Shown: one piece after another, positions 37,814 to 45,625 of the stretch
Position numbering within the stretch: the first letter of the stretch is position 1
How the letters are laid out: each line of letters starts with the position of its first letter
Source of the DNA: Leptospira koniambonensis
Lineage (GTDB): Bacteria; Spirochaetota; Leptospiria; Leptospirales; Leptospiraceae
Assembly: GCF_004769555.1 (NCBI RefSeq)
Contig: NZ_RQFY01000001.1
Coordinates: 186,001-250,000 of the forward strand
Direction: 5' to 3'
DNA length: 64,000 nt
The notes under the pieces: model-generated
The model's database searches: none
What the model was told of the DNA's origin: nothing
The model's input: only the letters and a program-made list of their open reading frames with translations
Position numbers and translations under genes: made by a program

Positions 37814-38881
37814 TTAGTTATTTTTTAGCTCTTCGTCGATGATCTTCGTGAAATTTTGGATCGGCATATTGCCTTCCACTAAAATACCGTTAATGAAGAA
37901 TGCAGGCGTTCCGTTCACGCCGTAACTTTGTCCTGCTTGCATATCTGCTTCGATCTCACCTTTGATCTTTTCTTCGTCAGAGATACAACGGTTGAATGCT
38001 CCCATATCTAAACCAGCTTGCTGAGCTAGTCTGATTACATTCCCTCTTTCTAATTTTCTTCCGTTTTCGAAAAGAAGACTATTGTACTGCCAGTATTTTC
38101 CCTGAGGAATAGCACAGTTCGCAGCAACGTGGGCAAACATTGCGTTTCTATGAAAGTCCATAGGGAAATCCCTAAAGACCCATTTAATTTTATCTTTATA
38201 TTGTTCTCTCAGAGCTTTAGTAGTGGTCTGGCTCATCGCGCAATAAGGACATTCAAAATCTGAAAATTCTACGATAGTAACTTTTGCATCACCAGGTCCA
38301 AGAGTTGGATTCTCGCTAGCTTCGATCGCAACTCTAGTCGGAGGAGGAAGTTCAGGTCCAATGATCTCTGTATTATATTCTTGTCTCATTCTTCCGAAGA
38401 ATGCTTGTCTTTCTCTATCAGCTTGCACTGCTTTTAGGTATTTTGCAATTTCTACTTTGACTTCGGCAAATGATTTTCCTTTTAAGCCAGGCTCATTCTT
38501 GAATTGATTATAAGCAGCCACGATCTCATCAGGAACAGGTTCATATCCTCTTCCAAACTTAGTCAGCTCTTCTACAGGAATTCCTTTGGCAGCTGCTTCT
38601 TTTTTTAAGATCTCTTGAGAAGCAAGTTGGGAAAACATTCTGTACATCTGCTGGTTATTTTCCTGCAGATATTTACGATAAGCACCTGGGTTATCATTCT
38701 TAATATCAGAGATAGTATAGAATCCGAAAGTCCCAACTCTCATATAATGTTCTGGGATCGAAAGTTTTATAATAATAGCGATAGAGACTAAAAAATAACC
38801 TAAAAAGATCCAAGGAAGAGCCTCCTTGAATTTCGGACCAAAAACACGGCCTAATAAAGTGGAAGAAGTTTCTTCAGACAT
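37814..38881 (-). CDS. DsbA-like thioredoxin-fold protein, membrane anchored
   Basis: A hydrophobic segment near residues 20-40 (LPWIFLGYFLVSIAIIIKL) anchors the protein, with the rest in the periplasm. About residues 60-170 are helical and charged and may be a dimerisation or substrate-binding arm. The C-terminal thioredoxin fold has the CPYC redox site in VEFSDFECPYCAMSQTTTKAL, and the cis-Pro in GVNGTPAFFINGIL. This resembles DsbA/BdbD-like and disulfide-isomerase-like proteins involved in oxidative folding of exported proteins. 355 residues is longer than DsbA because of the N-terminal arm. Upstream of the ATG is AAGG. Confidence 0.88.
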   Translation of the reverse strand: MSEETSSTLLGRVFGPKFKEALPWIFLGYFLVSIAIIIKLSIPEHYMRVGTFGFYTISDIKNDNPGAYRKYLQENNQQMYRMFSQLASQEILKKEAAAKGIPVEELTKFGRGYEPVPDEIVAAYNQFKNEPGLKGKSFAEVKVEIAKYLKAVQADRERQAFFGRMRQEYNTEIIGPELPPPTRVAIEASENPTLGPGDAKVTIVEFSDFECPYCAMSQTTTKALREQYKDKIKWVFRDFPMDFHRNAMFAHVAANCAIPQGKYWQYNSLLFENGRKLERGNVIRLAQQAGLDMGAFNRCISDEEKIKGEIEADMQAGQSYGVNGTPAFFINGILVEGNMPIQNFTKIIDEELKNN

Positions 38882-39048
38882 AATATCCTTACCAAAGGGA
38901 GAAAAGCTCCCCTACCAGCCAATTTAGAAAGCTGAGTATGGGAGGCAAACGAATAATTCGGGGGGCGAAAAAGGCAGAAATCGTCCCCAATCCAATGGAA
39001 AAAAAACGCTCAAATTCAGGCTTATAAAGGAATTATTTCGAAAAAAAA

Positions 39049-39078
39049 TTAAGCAAGCAATCGGATTTCCGATAGGAA
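39049..39078 (+). promoter_or_regulatory. Sigma-28-like promoter or palindromic operator
   Basis: TTAA (39049-39052), 15 bases, then TCCGATAG (39068-39075) fits the FliA pattern TAAA-N15-GCCGATAA with three mismatches in all. The same -10 is one arm of a perfect palindrome ATCGGATTTCCGAT (39060-39073), which may instead be an operator. It is 35-60 bases before the ATG at 39112. Confidence 0.35.
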
Positions 39079-39111
39079 TTAATAGAGACCTGAAAACGGA
39101 GGTTTAGGTTT

Positions 39112-39429
39112 ATGAACGTAAATGGGATACATTCGGGACAGTATCCGGCGACTTGGTCTCCGGTGCAGAAAGAAGTTAAACCCGAACAAGAACCAATTGG
39201 TGATGTGCTGGAAATCCATGCTGCCGATTGGAAAGGAATCAAACTGAAAAACGAACCCAAAGCAGATGAGTTGGTAATGAAACCGAGTCCAGTAAGTGCA
39301 GAAGAAAGATTGAGCCAAGTAATCAGCCCAGAACAAATGAAGGATCTTTTATCTATGATCGTAAGTTCCAGATTCAGCTCTGTTTCAGAAACAAATACCG
39401 GTCGCGGTAAGATAGATTTAAAAGGCTAA
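39112..39429 (+). CDS. Hypothetical protein, 105 residues
   Basis: I recognise no domain. The sequence is hydrophilic, low in Cys and probably partly disordered: a Gly/Pro/Gln-rich N-terminus (NVNGIHSGQYPATWSPVQ), a short strand DVLEIHAADWK, then a helix SAEERLSQVISPEQMKDLL. The N-terminal part resembles the start of flagellar FlgM-type anti-sigma factors, but the C-terminal helices do not match, so I would not name it so. The ribosome site GGAGG is strong. It stands 3 bases before the next gene, and a sigma-28-like promoter lies upstream. It may form an operon with the downstream membrane protein. Confidence 0.7.
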   Translation: MNVNGIHSGQYPATWSPVQKEVKPEQEPIGDVLEIHAADWKGIKLKNEPKADELVMKPSPVSAEERLSQVISPEQMKDLLSMIVSSRFSSVSETNTGRGKIDLKG

Positions 39430-39432
39430 CAA

Positions 39433-40077
39433 TTGTCTTTTGAGTTAGCTCTTGTATTTTCGCCCAAGCTAGATTTAGCCTTAGGTGTCCTGTCACTCAT
39501 TGCAGTTTCAGGAATGGGATTCTTTTTTTATTGGGAAGTACTACGCCCTTACGCTGCCAAAACACGCCCAGGCCAAATGGATCCTCCTGAAGAAGGAGAT
39601 TCCTACGAAATCGTAGTTCCAGAAAGCACCAGATTTTATAAATTTTCTGTAGGGCAAGTTTACGGAAACATCCCTACTCTCTGTAAATCCATACAGGACG
39701 ATCATCTAGTATTCGTTCTAAAAAAAGGCAAAGATACGGAAGATTATGATATTCTAATCAATCGCTCCGGCCCTGCAATTATGAAACCCCCTCGTATGCA
39801 GCATTTTGCTAAAATGGAATCTCAGGAAAAATTAGAAAGCCATGAGATCATAGGGCAAACTGCATCCTTTAGGATCTCTGATAAGATTATCAAGGATCGT
39901 ATGACTCAATACTTTGAGATAGGGATTACTTCTAACTTTTTTGTGAATAAGCTTGGAAAGGAAAGAATGAGATTTATATTCTCAGTGCAAAAGATCCATC
40001 CAGGACTTTCTACCAGATCCAGGGATAAAAAAGGACTCTATCCATTCGGTAAGGAAAGATCTTCGGAAGAAGATTAA
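39433..40077 (+). CDS. Membrane-anchored hypothetical protein
   Basis: This 214-residue protein has one strong N-terminal membrane segment, about residues 14-32 (LALGVLSLIAVSGMGFFFYW), and the rest is probably cytoplasmic. The soluble part is a mixed alpha/beta domain (STRFYKFSVGQVYGNIPTLC, HLVFVLKKGKDTEDYDILIN) without a motif I know; PilZ-like domains have a loosely similar size but I see no RxxxR...D/NxSxxG. The start is TTG 39433 (AAGG upstream), three bases after the previous stop, so coupling is likely. It ends four bases into the end of thrB, which reads the other way. Confidence 0.7.
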   Translation: MSFELALVFSPKLDLALGVLSLIAVSGMGFFFYWEVLRPYAAKTRPGQMDPPEEGDSYEIVVPESTRFYKFSVGQVYGNIPTLCKSIQDDHLVFVLKKGKDTEDYDILINRSGPAIMKPPRMQHFAKMESQEKLESHEIIGQTASFRISDKIIKDRMTQYFEIGITSNFFVNKLGKERMRFIFSVQKIHPGLSTRSRDKKGLYPFGKERSSEED

Positions 40078-41075
40078 GAGATCTTTTTAGAAGATATTTT
40101 AGCTCCACTCGTATCTGGAGAAAGAGGAACTAACCTACATAGTATCCCTGATTTTTCAGAAAATTGTTTTGTAAGCTCTGAGAACTTTTTCTCCAGTCTT
40201 TTGGAATCTTTTCTTCTAGTATAGACAAGAACTGCAGGACCACTTCCAGAAAGAGAAATACCTATCGCAGATTTTTCAATTTCTTGCACAAGAGGCAAAA
40301 GTGGAAATTCTAAATTCATTCTATAAGGAGTATGGATCTTATCTTCTAATGCTCGTTTAAGAAGTCCAGGCTCTCCTGATTCCAAAAATTCCCACCAAGT
40401 AGACATTCTACTTAAATTAAAAATAATATCAGAAACAGGATAAGTGTCTGGAAGGCATTTCCGAGAATGATTGGTAGAAATCTCCAATTCAGGAATTAGA
40501 AAGAAACAATGTACATTCTTAGGGAATTTTCTTTTAAAATAATAAAGTTTCTCTTCCGCAAAATAAGAAAAAACAAATCCGCCTAAATAAGCAGGAGTTG
40601 TATTATCAGGGTGACCTTCTAATAAAGCGAGCTGGTATAAGAACTCTGCTTCACTAGGAAGTTTAGTATCCGGAAAATATTTCTCTTGTGCGAACCTTGC
40701 AGCAGAAAATCCAGCTACCACTGCACTCGCGCTAGAACCCAAACCACCTTTTAAAGGAAGTCCAAGCTCCATAGTAACAGAATAAGGAATGGGAGAAGAG
40801 GATGATTTTATTTGTGGAGATACAAATACCGAAAAATACGTTTTATAAGATTGTAAAACTAGATCCTCATCATCCGTAAATACAGGAGCAGAAGATCCTT
40901 TGATCTTTCTAGTAAATTCTGAGGTTTTTCCGAATTCAAAGCTGAACTCATTATAAATCTGGAAGGCCAATCCCAATAGATCGAAACCAGAACCTAAATT
41001 TGCAGAAGTTCCTGGGACCTTGATTTGGAATTTGTATTTTGCCGCGCTCATACGAGTATCCGGATTTTCTGCCAT
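40074..41075 (-). CDS. thrB: Homoserine kinase
   Basis: This GHMP kinase makes O-phosphohomoserine in threonine synthesis. VPGTSANLGSGFDLLGLAF is the ThrB start, GLPLKGGLGSSASAVVAG the ATP-binding GLGSS motif, and IGISLSGSGPAVLVYTR the C-terminal loop. The open frame extends to 41342, but that extension is antisense to the divergent symporter gene and basic, so I start at ATG 41075 (333 residues); ATG 41051 is nearly as likely. The assignment to homoserine rather than another GHMP substrate is from overall motif spacing. Convergent with the membrane protein gene at 40074-40077. Confidence 0.92.
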   Translation of the reverse strand: MAENPDTRMSAAKYKFQIKVPGTSANLGSGFDLLGLAFQIYNEFSFEFGKTSEFTRKIKGSSAPVFTDDEDLVLQSYKTYFSVFVSPQIKSSSSPIPYSVTMELGLPLKGGLGSSASAVVAGFSAARFAQEKYFPDTKLPSEAEFLYQLALLEGHPDNTTPAYLGGFVFSYFAEEKLYYFKRKFPKNVHCFFLIPELEISTNHSRKCLPDTYPVSDIIFNLSRMSTWWEFLESGEPGLLKRALEDKIHTPYRMNLEFPLLPLVQEIEKSAIGISLSGSGPAVLVYTRRKDSKRLEKKFSELTKQFSEKSGILCRLVPLSPDTSGAKISSKKIS

Positions 41076-41167
41076 CTTTTGGGAAATTCTCCGATCGTCA
41101 TTTGCTTTTCTAAAACAAAAAGAATTCTGATTTGCGCTTAGGTTCCAGGAAGAAAGAATGCTCGCGT

Positions 41168-42625
41168 ATGCATTTTGCTTGGTCCGATGCTCTTGTTTTA
41201 TTTTTCTATTTTGGGATCGTTCTATATTCCGGTTATAAATCCGGACGTAATAGTTCAGAATCCAAGGAATTCTTCTTAGCGAACAGATCTCTTTCTTGGG
41301 TTCCACTTTCACTTTCCATTGTAGCGACGGAAACCTCTGCATTGACCTTTCTTTCGGTTCCTGGAATTGCTTATTCAGGAAACTTCACATTCTTACAGGT
41401 AGTGTTCGGATATATTTTAGGAAGAACAGTCGTTGCATTAGTTCTGATCCCACTTACCTATCATCATAATTTTCTTTCAGTTTACGAATGGGTTGGAACA
41501 AAATTCGGAAGAAAGTCCCAAAAAACAATGTCCGCTCTTTTTTCAGTGACTCGAATTTTAGGAGATGGTGTCAGACTTTATGCATCCACACTTCCTGTTG
41601 CGATGTTACTCGAGTTAGGGCTTCCTAAAATTTTACCCTATTCGTTTAGTCAATATTCGATTGGAGTTTGGACCTTAGCAATCGTCACCCTGATCACTGT
41701 TTTATATACAATGCAAGGCGGATTCAGATCAGTCGTTTGGGTGGATACATTACAATATTTTGTATATGTATTCGGAGGAGTATTTGCACTCGTTCTACTT
41801 TACCAAACAAGTCCTGAACCTTTAACAGTTATTTCTTCTGCTTGGGAAGGAAACAAACTCAGGTTTTTAGAATGGGAGAATCCTTCCGCAACTTATTTTA
41901 TGCCTTGGGCCGTGCTTGGCGGTGGCTTATTAAGTTTAGGAACACATGGCGCAGACCAAATGTTTATCCAAAGATCTCTCGCCGCAAGAAACGTAAAAGA
42001 TGCTCAAAAAGCAATGATAGGCTCTGGAATTGCAGTATTCTTCCAAATGATATTATTCTTAGGGATCGGGACCTTCTTATTCTATAAATTCAATGGGCAG
42101 ACAATCGCTCAGGATAAGGTATTTTCTAAATTTCTAATAGAAGAAGTTCCTGCCCCATTTTTAGGATTGCTGCTTTCTGGGATATTGGCATCTACAATGT
42201 CTACATTATCCAGTTCCATAAATTCTCTATCCTTAACTGCAAAGGCTGATTTTGGTTGGAATTTAGGCGGGCAGAAACTTTCTTCTTTATTCTTCGGGAT
42301 CTTACTATTTTTCAGTTCCCTCTTCTTCTTCTCCCTTCCTGAGAATTATACAAAAGGATTATTAGAATTGGGGTTAAAGATCTCTTCCTTTACAGTAGGA
42401 TCGATGGTGGCTGTATTCTTAACAGAAGTGATTCCGTTCTTAAGAAAGAGAATTACTGTTTCGGATCTAGGACTAGCCTTAGCTCTTGCTGGATCTATCT
42501 TAGTAACTGGAATTTTCGGAACAGTGAAAAACTATAATTTCACGGTGCTTGTTCCACTTGGAATGATCTTATTCTGGAGTTTTGCTTTGATTGCGGGATT
42601 CATTTTCCCGAATCAGAAACGATAG
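41168..42625 (+). CDS. Sodium:solute symporter (SSS family)
   Basis: This protein has about 13 membrane segments. It begins WSDALVLFFYFGIVLYSGY then GRNSSESKEFFLANRSLSW, the usual SSS opening. IVATETSALTFLSVPGIAYS holds residues that bind sodium, and GILASTMSTLSSSINSLSLT carries the conserved second sodium site. The start ATG 41168 is the first ATG in frame; a TTG at 41132 would add 12 residues. The solute is unknown; similar eukaryotic and bacterial proteins carry sugars, iodide, biotin-like acids or short acids. The end overlaps the alpha/beta hydrolase gene by 26 bases. Confidence 0.92.
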   Translation: MHFAWSDALVLFFYFGIVLYSGYKSGRNSSESKEFFLANRSLSWVPLSLSIVATETSALTFLSVPGIAYSGNFTFLQVVFGYILGRTVVALVLIPLTYHHNFLSVYEWVGTKFGRKSQKTMSALFSVTRILGDGVRLYASTLPVAMLLELGLPKILPYSFSQYSIGVWTLAIVTLITVLYTMQGGFRSVVWVDTLQYFVYVFGGVFALVLLYQTSPEPLTVISSAWEGNKLRFLEWENPSATYFMPWAVLGGGLLSLGTHGADQMFIQRSLAARNVKDAQKAMIGSGIAVFFQMILFLGIGTFLFYKFNGQTIAQDKVFSKFLIEEVPAPFLGLLLSGILASTMSTLSSSINSLSLTAKADFGWNLGGQKLSSLFFGILLFFSSLFFFSLPENYTKGLLELGLKISSFTVGSMVAVFLTEVIPFLRKRITVSDLGLALALAGSILVTGIFGTVKNYNFTVLVPLGMILFWSFALIAGFIFPNQKR

Positions 42626-43415
42626 AATCCATAAAAGTGGTAAGGATTTTTCGAAATTCTTCTGCTTTGGTAAAATGTATATAATGATCACCGCCAGGAA
42701 TTGTTTCAAATTTGGCGTTCGGGAAATATTCTAAACATACAATCTTATCACTTGTATGAAAATATTCAGAATCTCCACCTATGATAAATATTACCTTTCC
42801 AGAATATTGTTTATCTGCTCCGGAAAATTCCGCTTGGAACATATTTTTGGAATGAGAGATTGCATCCACATTCAGTTTCCAGCGATACTGCCCAGATTCT
42901 GTTCTATCTAAATTCATCAGCAAAAAGTTACGGATAAATGGATTCGTTACGAAGTTCGAAGTAGCTGAATCTATTTCTTGCCTATTTTTAAAATTAGAAA
43001 GATCCGTTCTTAAAACGGCAAGCTCCCCTTCATATTTGAATTCATAGTCTCTTGGAGCAATATCTTGGATGATTAGATCTTGTATCTTTTCTGGATGTCT
43101 AAGAGCAAATGTCATCGCAACTAGTCCGCCCATAGAATGTCCAAGCAGGATTACTTTACCTAGTTTATGATCTTCTATAAATTCTTTTACATCTTCTGCC
43201 ATTAAACTAAGAGAATGTTCTGGCGAATGCGGCGAATCTCCATGGTTTCTGAGATCCAAGCTATATACTTTAGAATAATGGCTTAAAAAATCGGAAACGC
43301 TTACCCAGTTTTTAGAAGAACCGAATAGTCCGTGTAATATTAAGATAGGAGTAGTTAACTTTGCGGTTTCTTTAGCAGGATATTCTTTAAAGAAAAGTTT
43401 CACTTCTTTAAACAT
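42600..43415 (-). CDS. Alpha/beta hydrolase
   Basis: This 271-residue single-domain enzyme has an alpha/beta hydrolase fold: LILHGLFGSSKNWVSVSDFL (oxyanion loop), SLDLRNHGDSPHS, the nucleophile elbow LLGHSMGGLVAMTFA, and a C-terminal GGDHYIHF with the catalytic His. The D-LRNHGDS strand resembles YbfF/ABHD11-type esterases. Substrate unknown. ATG 43415 lies within the last codons of the SH3 protein gene, with GAGGA just upstream, so translation is coupled. The 3' end lies antisense to the symporter end. Confidence 0.93.
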   Translation of the reverse strand: MFKEVKLFFKEYPAKETAKLTTPILILHGLFGSSKNWVSVSDFLSHYSKVYSLDLRNHGDSPHSPEHSLSLMAEDVKEFIEDHKLGKVILLGHSMGGLVAMTFALRHPEKIQDLIIQDIAPRDYEFKYEGELAVLRTDLSNFKNRQEIDSATSNFVTNPFIRNFLLMNLDRTESGQYRWKLNVDAISHSKNMFQAEFSGADKQYSGKVIFIIGGDSEYFHTSDKIVCLEYFPNAKFETIPGGDHYIHFTKAEEFRKILTTFMDSIVSDSGK

Positions 43416-44389
43416 TCCTCTTCTATCACTTTCAGTTTAGAATAGAACTTCTTTCCATATCTGGAAGGAAGTTCCTGTACTTTAGTTCTGAAATTTTTGA
43501 GACCTGATTCTTTAGGAAGTTTGGTATCACACACCAAAGTTTCTCTATCCTTGGAAAAATGGAGTAATCTCTTTTCTAAATGGGAAGAGAATATAGGAGC
43601 ATAGTTCCCATTCGGTTGGAGAAGTAGATATTTTAATCTGCGATTTTCTTCGTCTTGGAGAACACAAATTGGATCTCTTCCACATCTGATCTCTGGTGTA
43701 TATTTTACAGCTAAGTATGCTGCAAAGTCTCCAGGTTTAGAATTTGGATAAGCTTCTGCTACTTTCCAAAAAGTTTCCGGTCTGACTTTTAGTTTTGAAC
43801 CTTCTGGTGCATTAGATAATGTATCTGTCCAATTTCCTGTTTTGGAATATACTCCGAGTTCAGTTGGATTATTCTTTAAAAGGTCTTCTAACTTTTGTCT
43901 AGATTTGGATCTATATTCAGGGGATTGTAAAACTTCTGAATATCTTTGTAGGACAACTAGCCTACGGATCTTCAGGAATAAATACTCGTTTCCTTGGAAG
44001 ATAGGACCTTCTTCTATTTTTGTTAAATAGGTAAAAACAGATTCCAATTCGTTTGGCCCAGAATCTTGGTACAATAGTTTTTCGATAGCCTTAGTGATTA
44101 CAGGATAACTTCCCTTACTTCCCATTCTAAATAATGCACGGGAATCCACCCAACCTGTGAGCCCATCTTTGTCTGTGAGTAATTGAAATTTGGAATCTGC
44201 TTCTTTCTGGTTTTCTGCAGAAAGAATTTCACCAAAGGAAAGTTTGCGTAGCACTTCCGATTTTTTTTCCGGGAACAGATAGAGTTCTGTTCCCGGATCT
44301 AAAACGATGTACTGCTTTCTGCCTTGAGCAGAAATGGAGAATGTACATGCCGCGATCAGTATTAGATATACTAACCGGCGTAAATACAT
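43400..44389 (-). CDS. Exported protein with SH3-like domain
   Basis: MYLRRLVYLILIAACTFSISAQ is a signal peptide, so the protein is periplasmic or attached. Residues about 25-95 form a bacterial SH3-type beta-barrel (YIVLDPGTELYLFPEKKSEV, LSFGEILSA, GLTGWVDSRALF), as found in envelope and cell-wall-binding proteins. The remaining 230 residues are helical without recognised domains. 329 residues. It overlaps the alpha/beta hydrolase start by 16 bases and follows the aspartate aminotransferase after four bases, so all three share an operon. Function unknown; wall binding is inferred from the SH3 domain. Confidence 0.82.
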   Translation of the reverse strand: MYLRRLVYLILIAACTFSISAQGRKQYIVLDPGTELYLFPEKKSEVLRKLSFGEILSAENQKEADSKFQLLTDKDGLTGWVDSRALFRMGSKGSYPVITKAIEKLLYQDSGPNELESVFTYLTKIEEGPIFQGNEYLFLKIRRLVVLQRYSEVLQSPEYRSKSRQKLEDLLKNNPTELGVYSKTGNWTDTLSNAPEGSKLKVRPETFWKVAEAYPNSKPGDFAAYLAVKYTPEIRCGRDPICVLQDEENRRLKYLLLQPNGNYAPIFSSHLEKRLLHFSKDRETLVCDTKLPKESGLKNFRTKVQELPSRYGKKFYSKLKVIEEECLKK

Positions 44390-44393
44390 TCTT

Positions 44394-45611
44394 TTAACGG
44401 GAGAAATCCTTTACCATTTCGGAAATTCTTGAGACACCTTTTTTGATGTCCTCTTCTCCCATCGCATAAGATAGACGAAGTGCATTATCGTCTCCAAATG
44501 CGATCCCTGGAACTGCGGCTACTTTATACTTATCCAAAAGATGAGCACAGAATAATTTACTCTTGCTTGTCTCTGAACTTGCAGCCTGTAACTTTTTGAA
44601 ACCATCAGTTTCATAAGCACCAGTCAGGTAAGGGAATACATAGAATGCACCCTGAGGAACATTCACTTCTACACCTGGGATCTCATTTAAAAGTCCTACG
44701 ATCAGGTCCCTTCTTTTTTGGAACGCTTTAGCCATTTCAGCTACACAAGCCTGGTCTCCATTCAGTGCAGCTTCTGCGGCAGCTTGGGAGATAGAAGAAG
44801 GATTGGATGTAGACTGACTTTGGATAGTATCCATGTTTTGGATAATATCCAAAGGTCCAGCTCCATAACCGATTCTCCAACCAGTCATGGAGTATGCTTT
44901 GGACACACCATTGGTTACGAATGTAAGTTCCTTTAGTTCAGGAGAAAGCATTGCCAGATTCGAAAATTGGAATCCGTCAAAAACGATACTCTCATAGATA
45001 TCGTCGCTTAAAACCATGACCTTATGTTTTAAGATCACTTCTCCAATTGCTTCTAATTCCTTTCTGGAATATGCAGAACCAGTTGGATTAGATGGAGAGT
45101 TCAGAACCACTACCTTTGTTTTAGGTGTGATCGCTTTCTCTAATTGTGCGGGAGAAATTCGGAAATTGTCTGCTTTGGTTGTAGGAACAATGACTGCCTT
45201 ACCTTCGGCTAGACGTACTATATCCGCGTAGCTTACCCAATAAGGAGCCGGGATCACAACCTCGTCTCCAGGATTTAAGGTAGCTAAGAAGAAATTATAG
45301 ATAACCTGCTTTCCGCCTGTTCCTACAATGATCTGGTTTCTGGAATATTCCAGTCCATTATCTCTTTTGAATTTAGTGATGATTGCGTCTCGGAGTTCCA
45401 CCGTACCGGAAACGGCAGTGTAACGGGTCATTCCCTTATCGATCGCTTTTTTAGCAGCCTCTTTAATATGGGCCGGTGTCTCGAAGTCAGGTTCTCCTGC
45501 TCCGAAACTTACGATGTCTTCGCCTTTCTTTTTTAGTTCTGCCGCCTTAGCGCTGATTGCTAGGGTGGGTGAAGGCTCGATTACATCCAGCCTTCTTGCG
45601 TTCCATTCCAT
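44394..45611 (-). CDS. Aspartate aminotransferase (class I)
   Basis: This 405-residue PLP enzyme has FGAGEPDFETPAHIKEAA, the Asn-Ser-Pro-Ser-Asn-Pro-Thr-Gly substrate/PLP block (VVLNSPSNPTGSAYS), and the PLP lysine in NGVSKAYSMTGWRIGYG. YTAVSGTVELRDAI gives the family's N-terminal helix. The subfamily (Ib, AspB-like, or with prephenate or other keto acids) is not settled; the arrangement resembles bacterial AspC/AspB. The ATG 45611 lies 14 bases after the XPB helicase stop, with GAGAGG upstream. It probably supplies aspartate for threonine and arginine pathways. Confidence 0.92.
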   Translation of the reverse strand: MEWNARRLDVIEPSPTLAISAKAAELKKKGEDIVSFGAGEPDFETPAHIKEAAKKAIDKGMTRYTAVSGTVELRDAIITKFKRDNGLEYSRNQIIVGTGGKQVIYNFFLATLNPGDEVVIPAPYWVSYADIVRLAEGKAVIVPTTKADNFRISPAQLEKAITPKTKVVVLNSPSNPTGSAYSRKELEAIGEVILKHKVMVLSDDIYESIVFDGFQFSNLAMLSPELKELTFVTNGVSKAYSMTGWRIGYGAGPLDIIQNMDTIQSQSTSNPSSISQAAAEAALNGDQACVAEMAKAFQKRRDLIVGLLNEIPGVEVNVPQGAFYVFPYLTGAYETDGFKKLQAASSETSKSKLFCAHLLDKYKVAAVPGIAFGDDNALRLSYAMGEEDIKKGVSRISEMVKDFSR

Positions 45612-45625
45612 TTGGTCCTCTCTTT

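Noticed and set aside
38897..38911. Hairpin GGGAG-AAAAG-CTCCC in the gap before the DsbA-like gene.
   Set aside because: Only five base pairs, and it leaves the ribosome site free; no regulatory role can be argued.
41076..41342. N-terminal extension of thrB by about 89 residues.
   Set aside because: Antisense to the symporter gene start, very basic, and outside the normal homoserine kinase fold.
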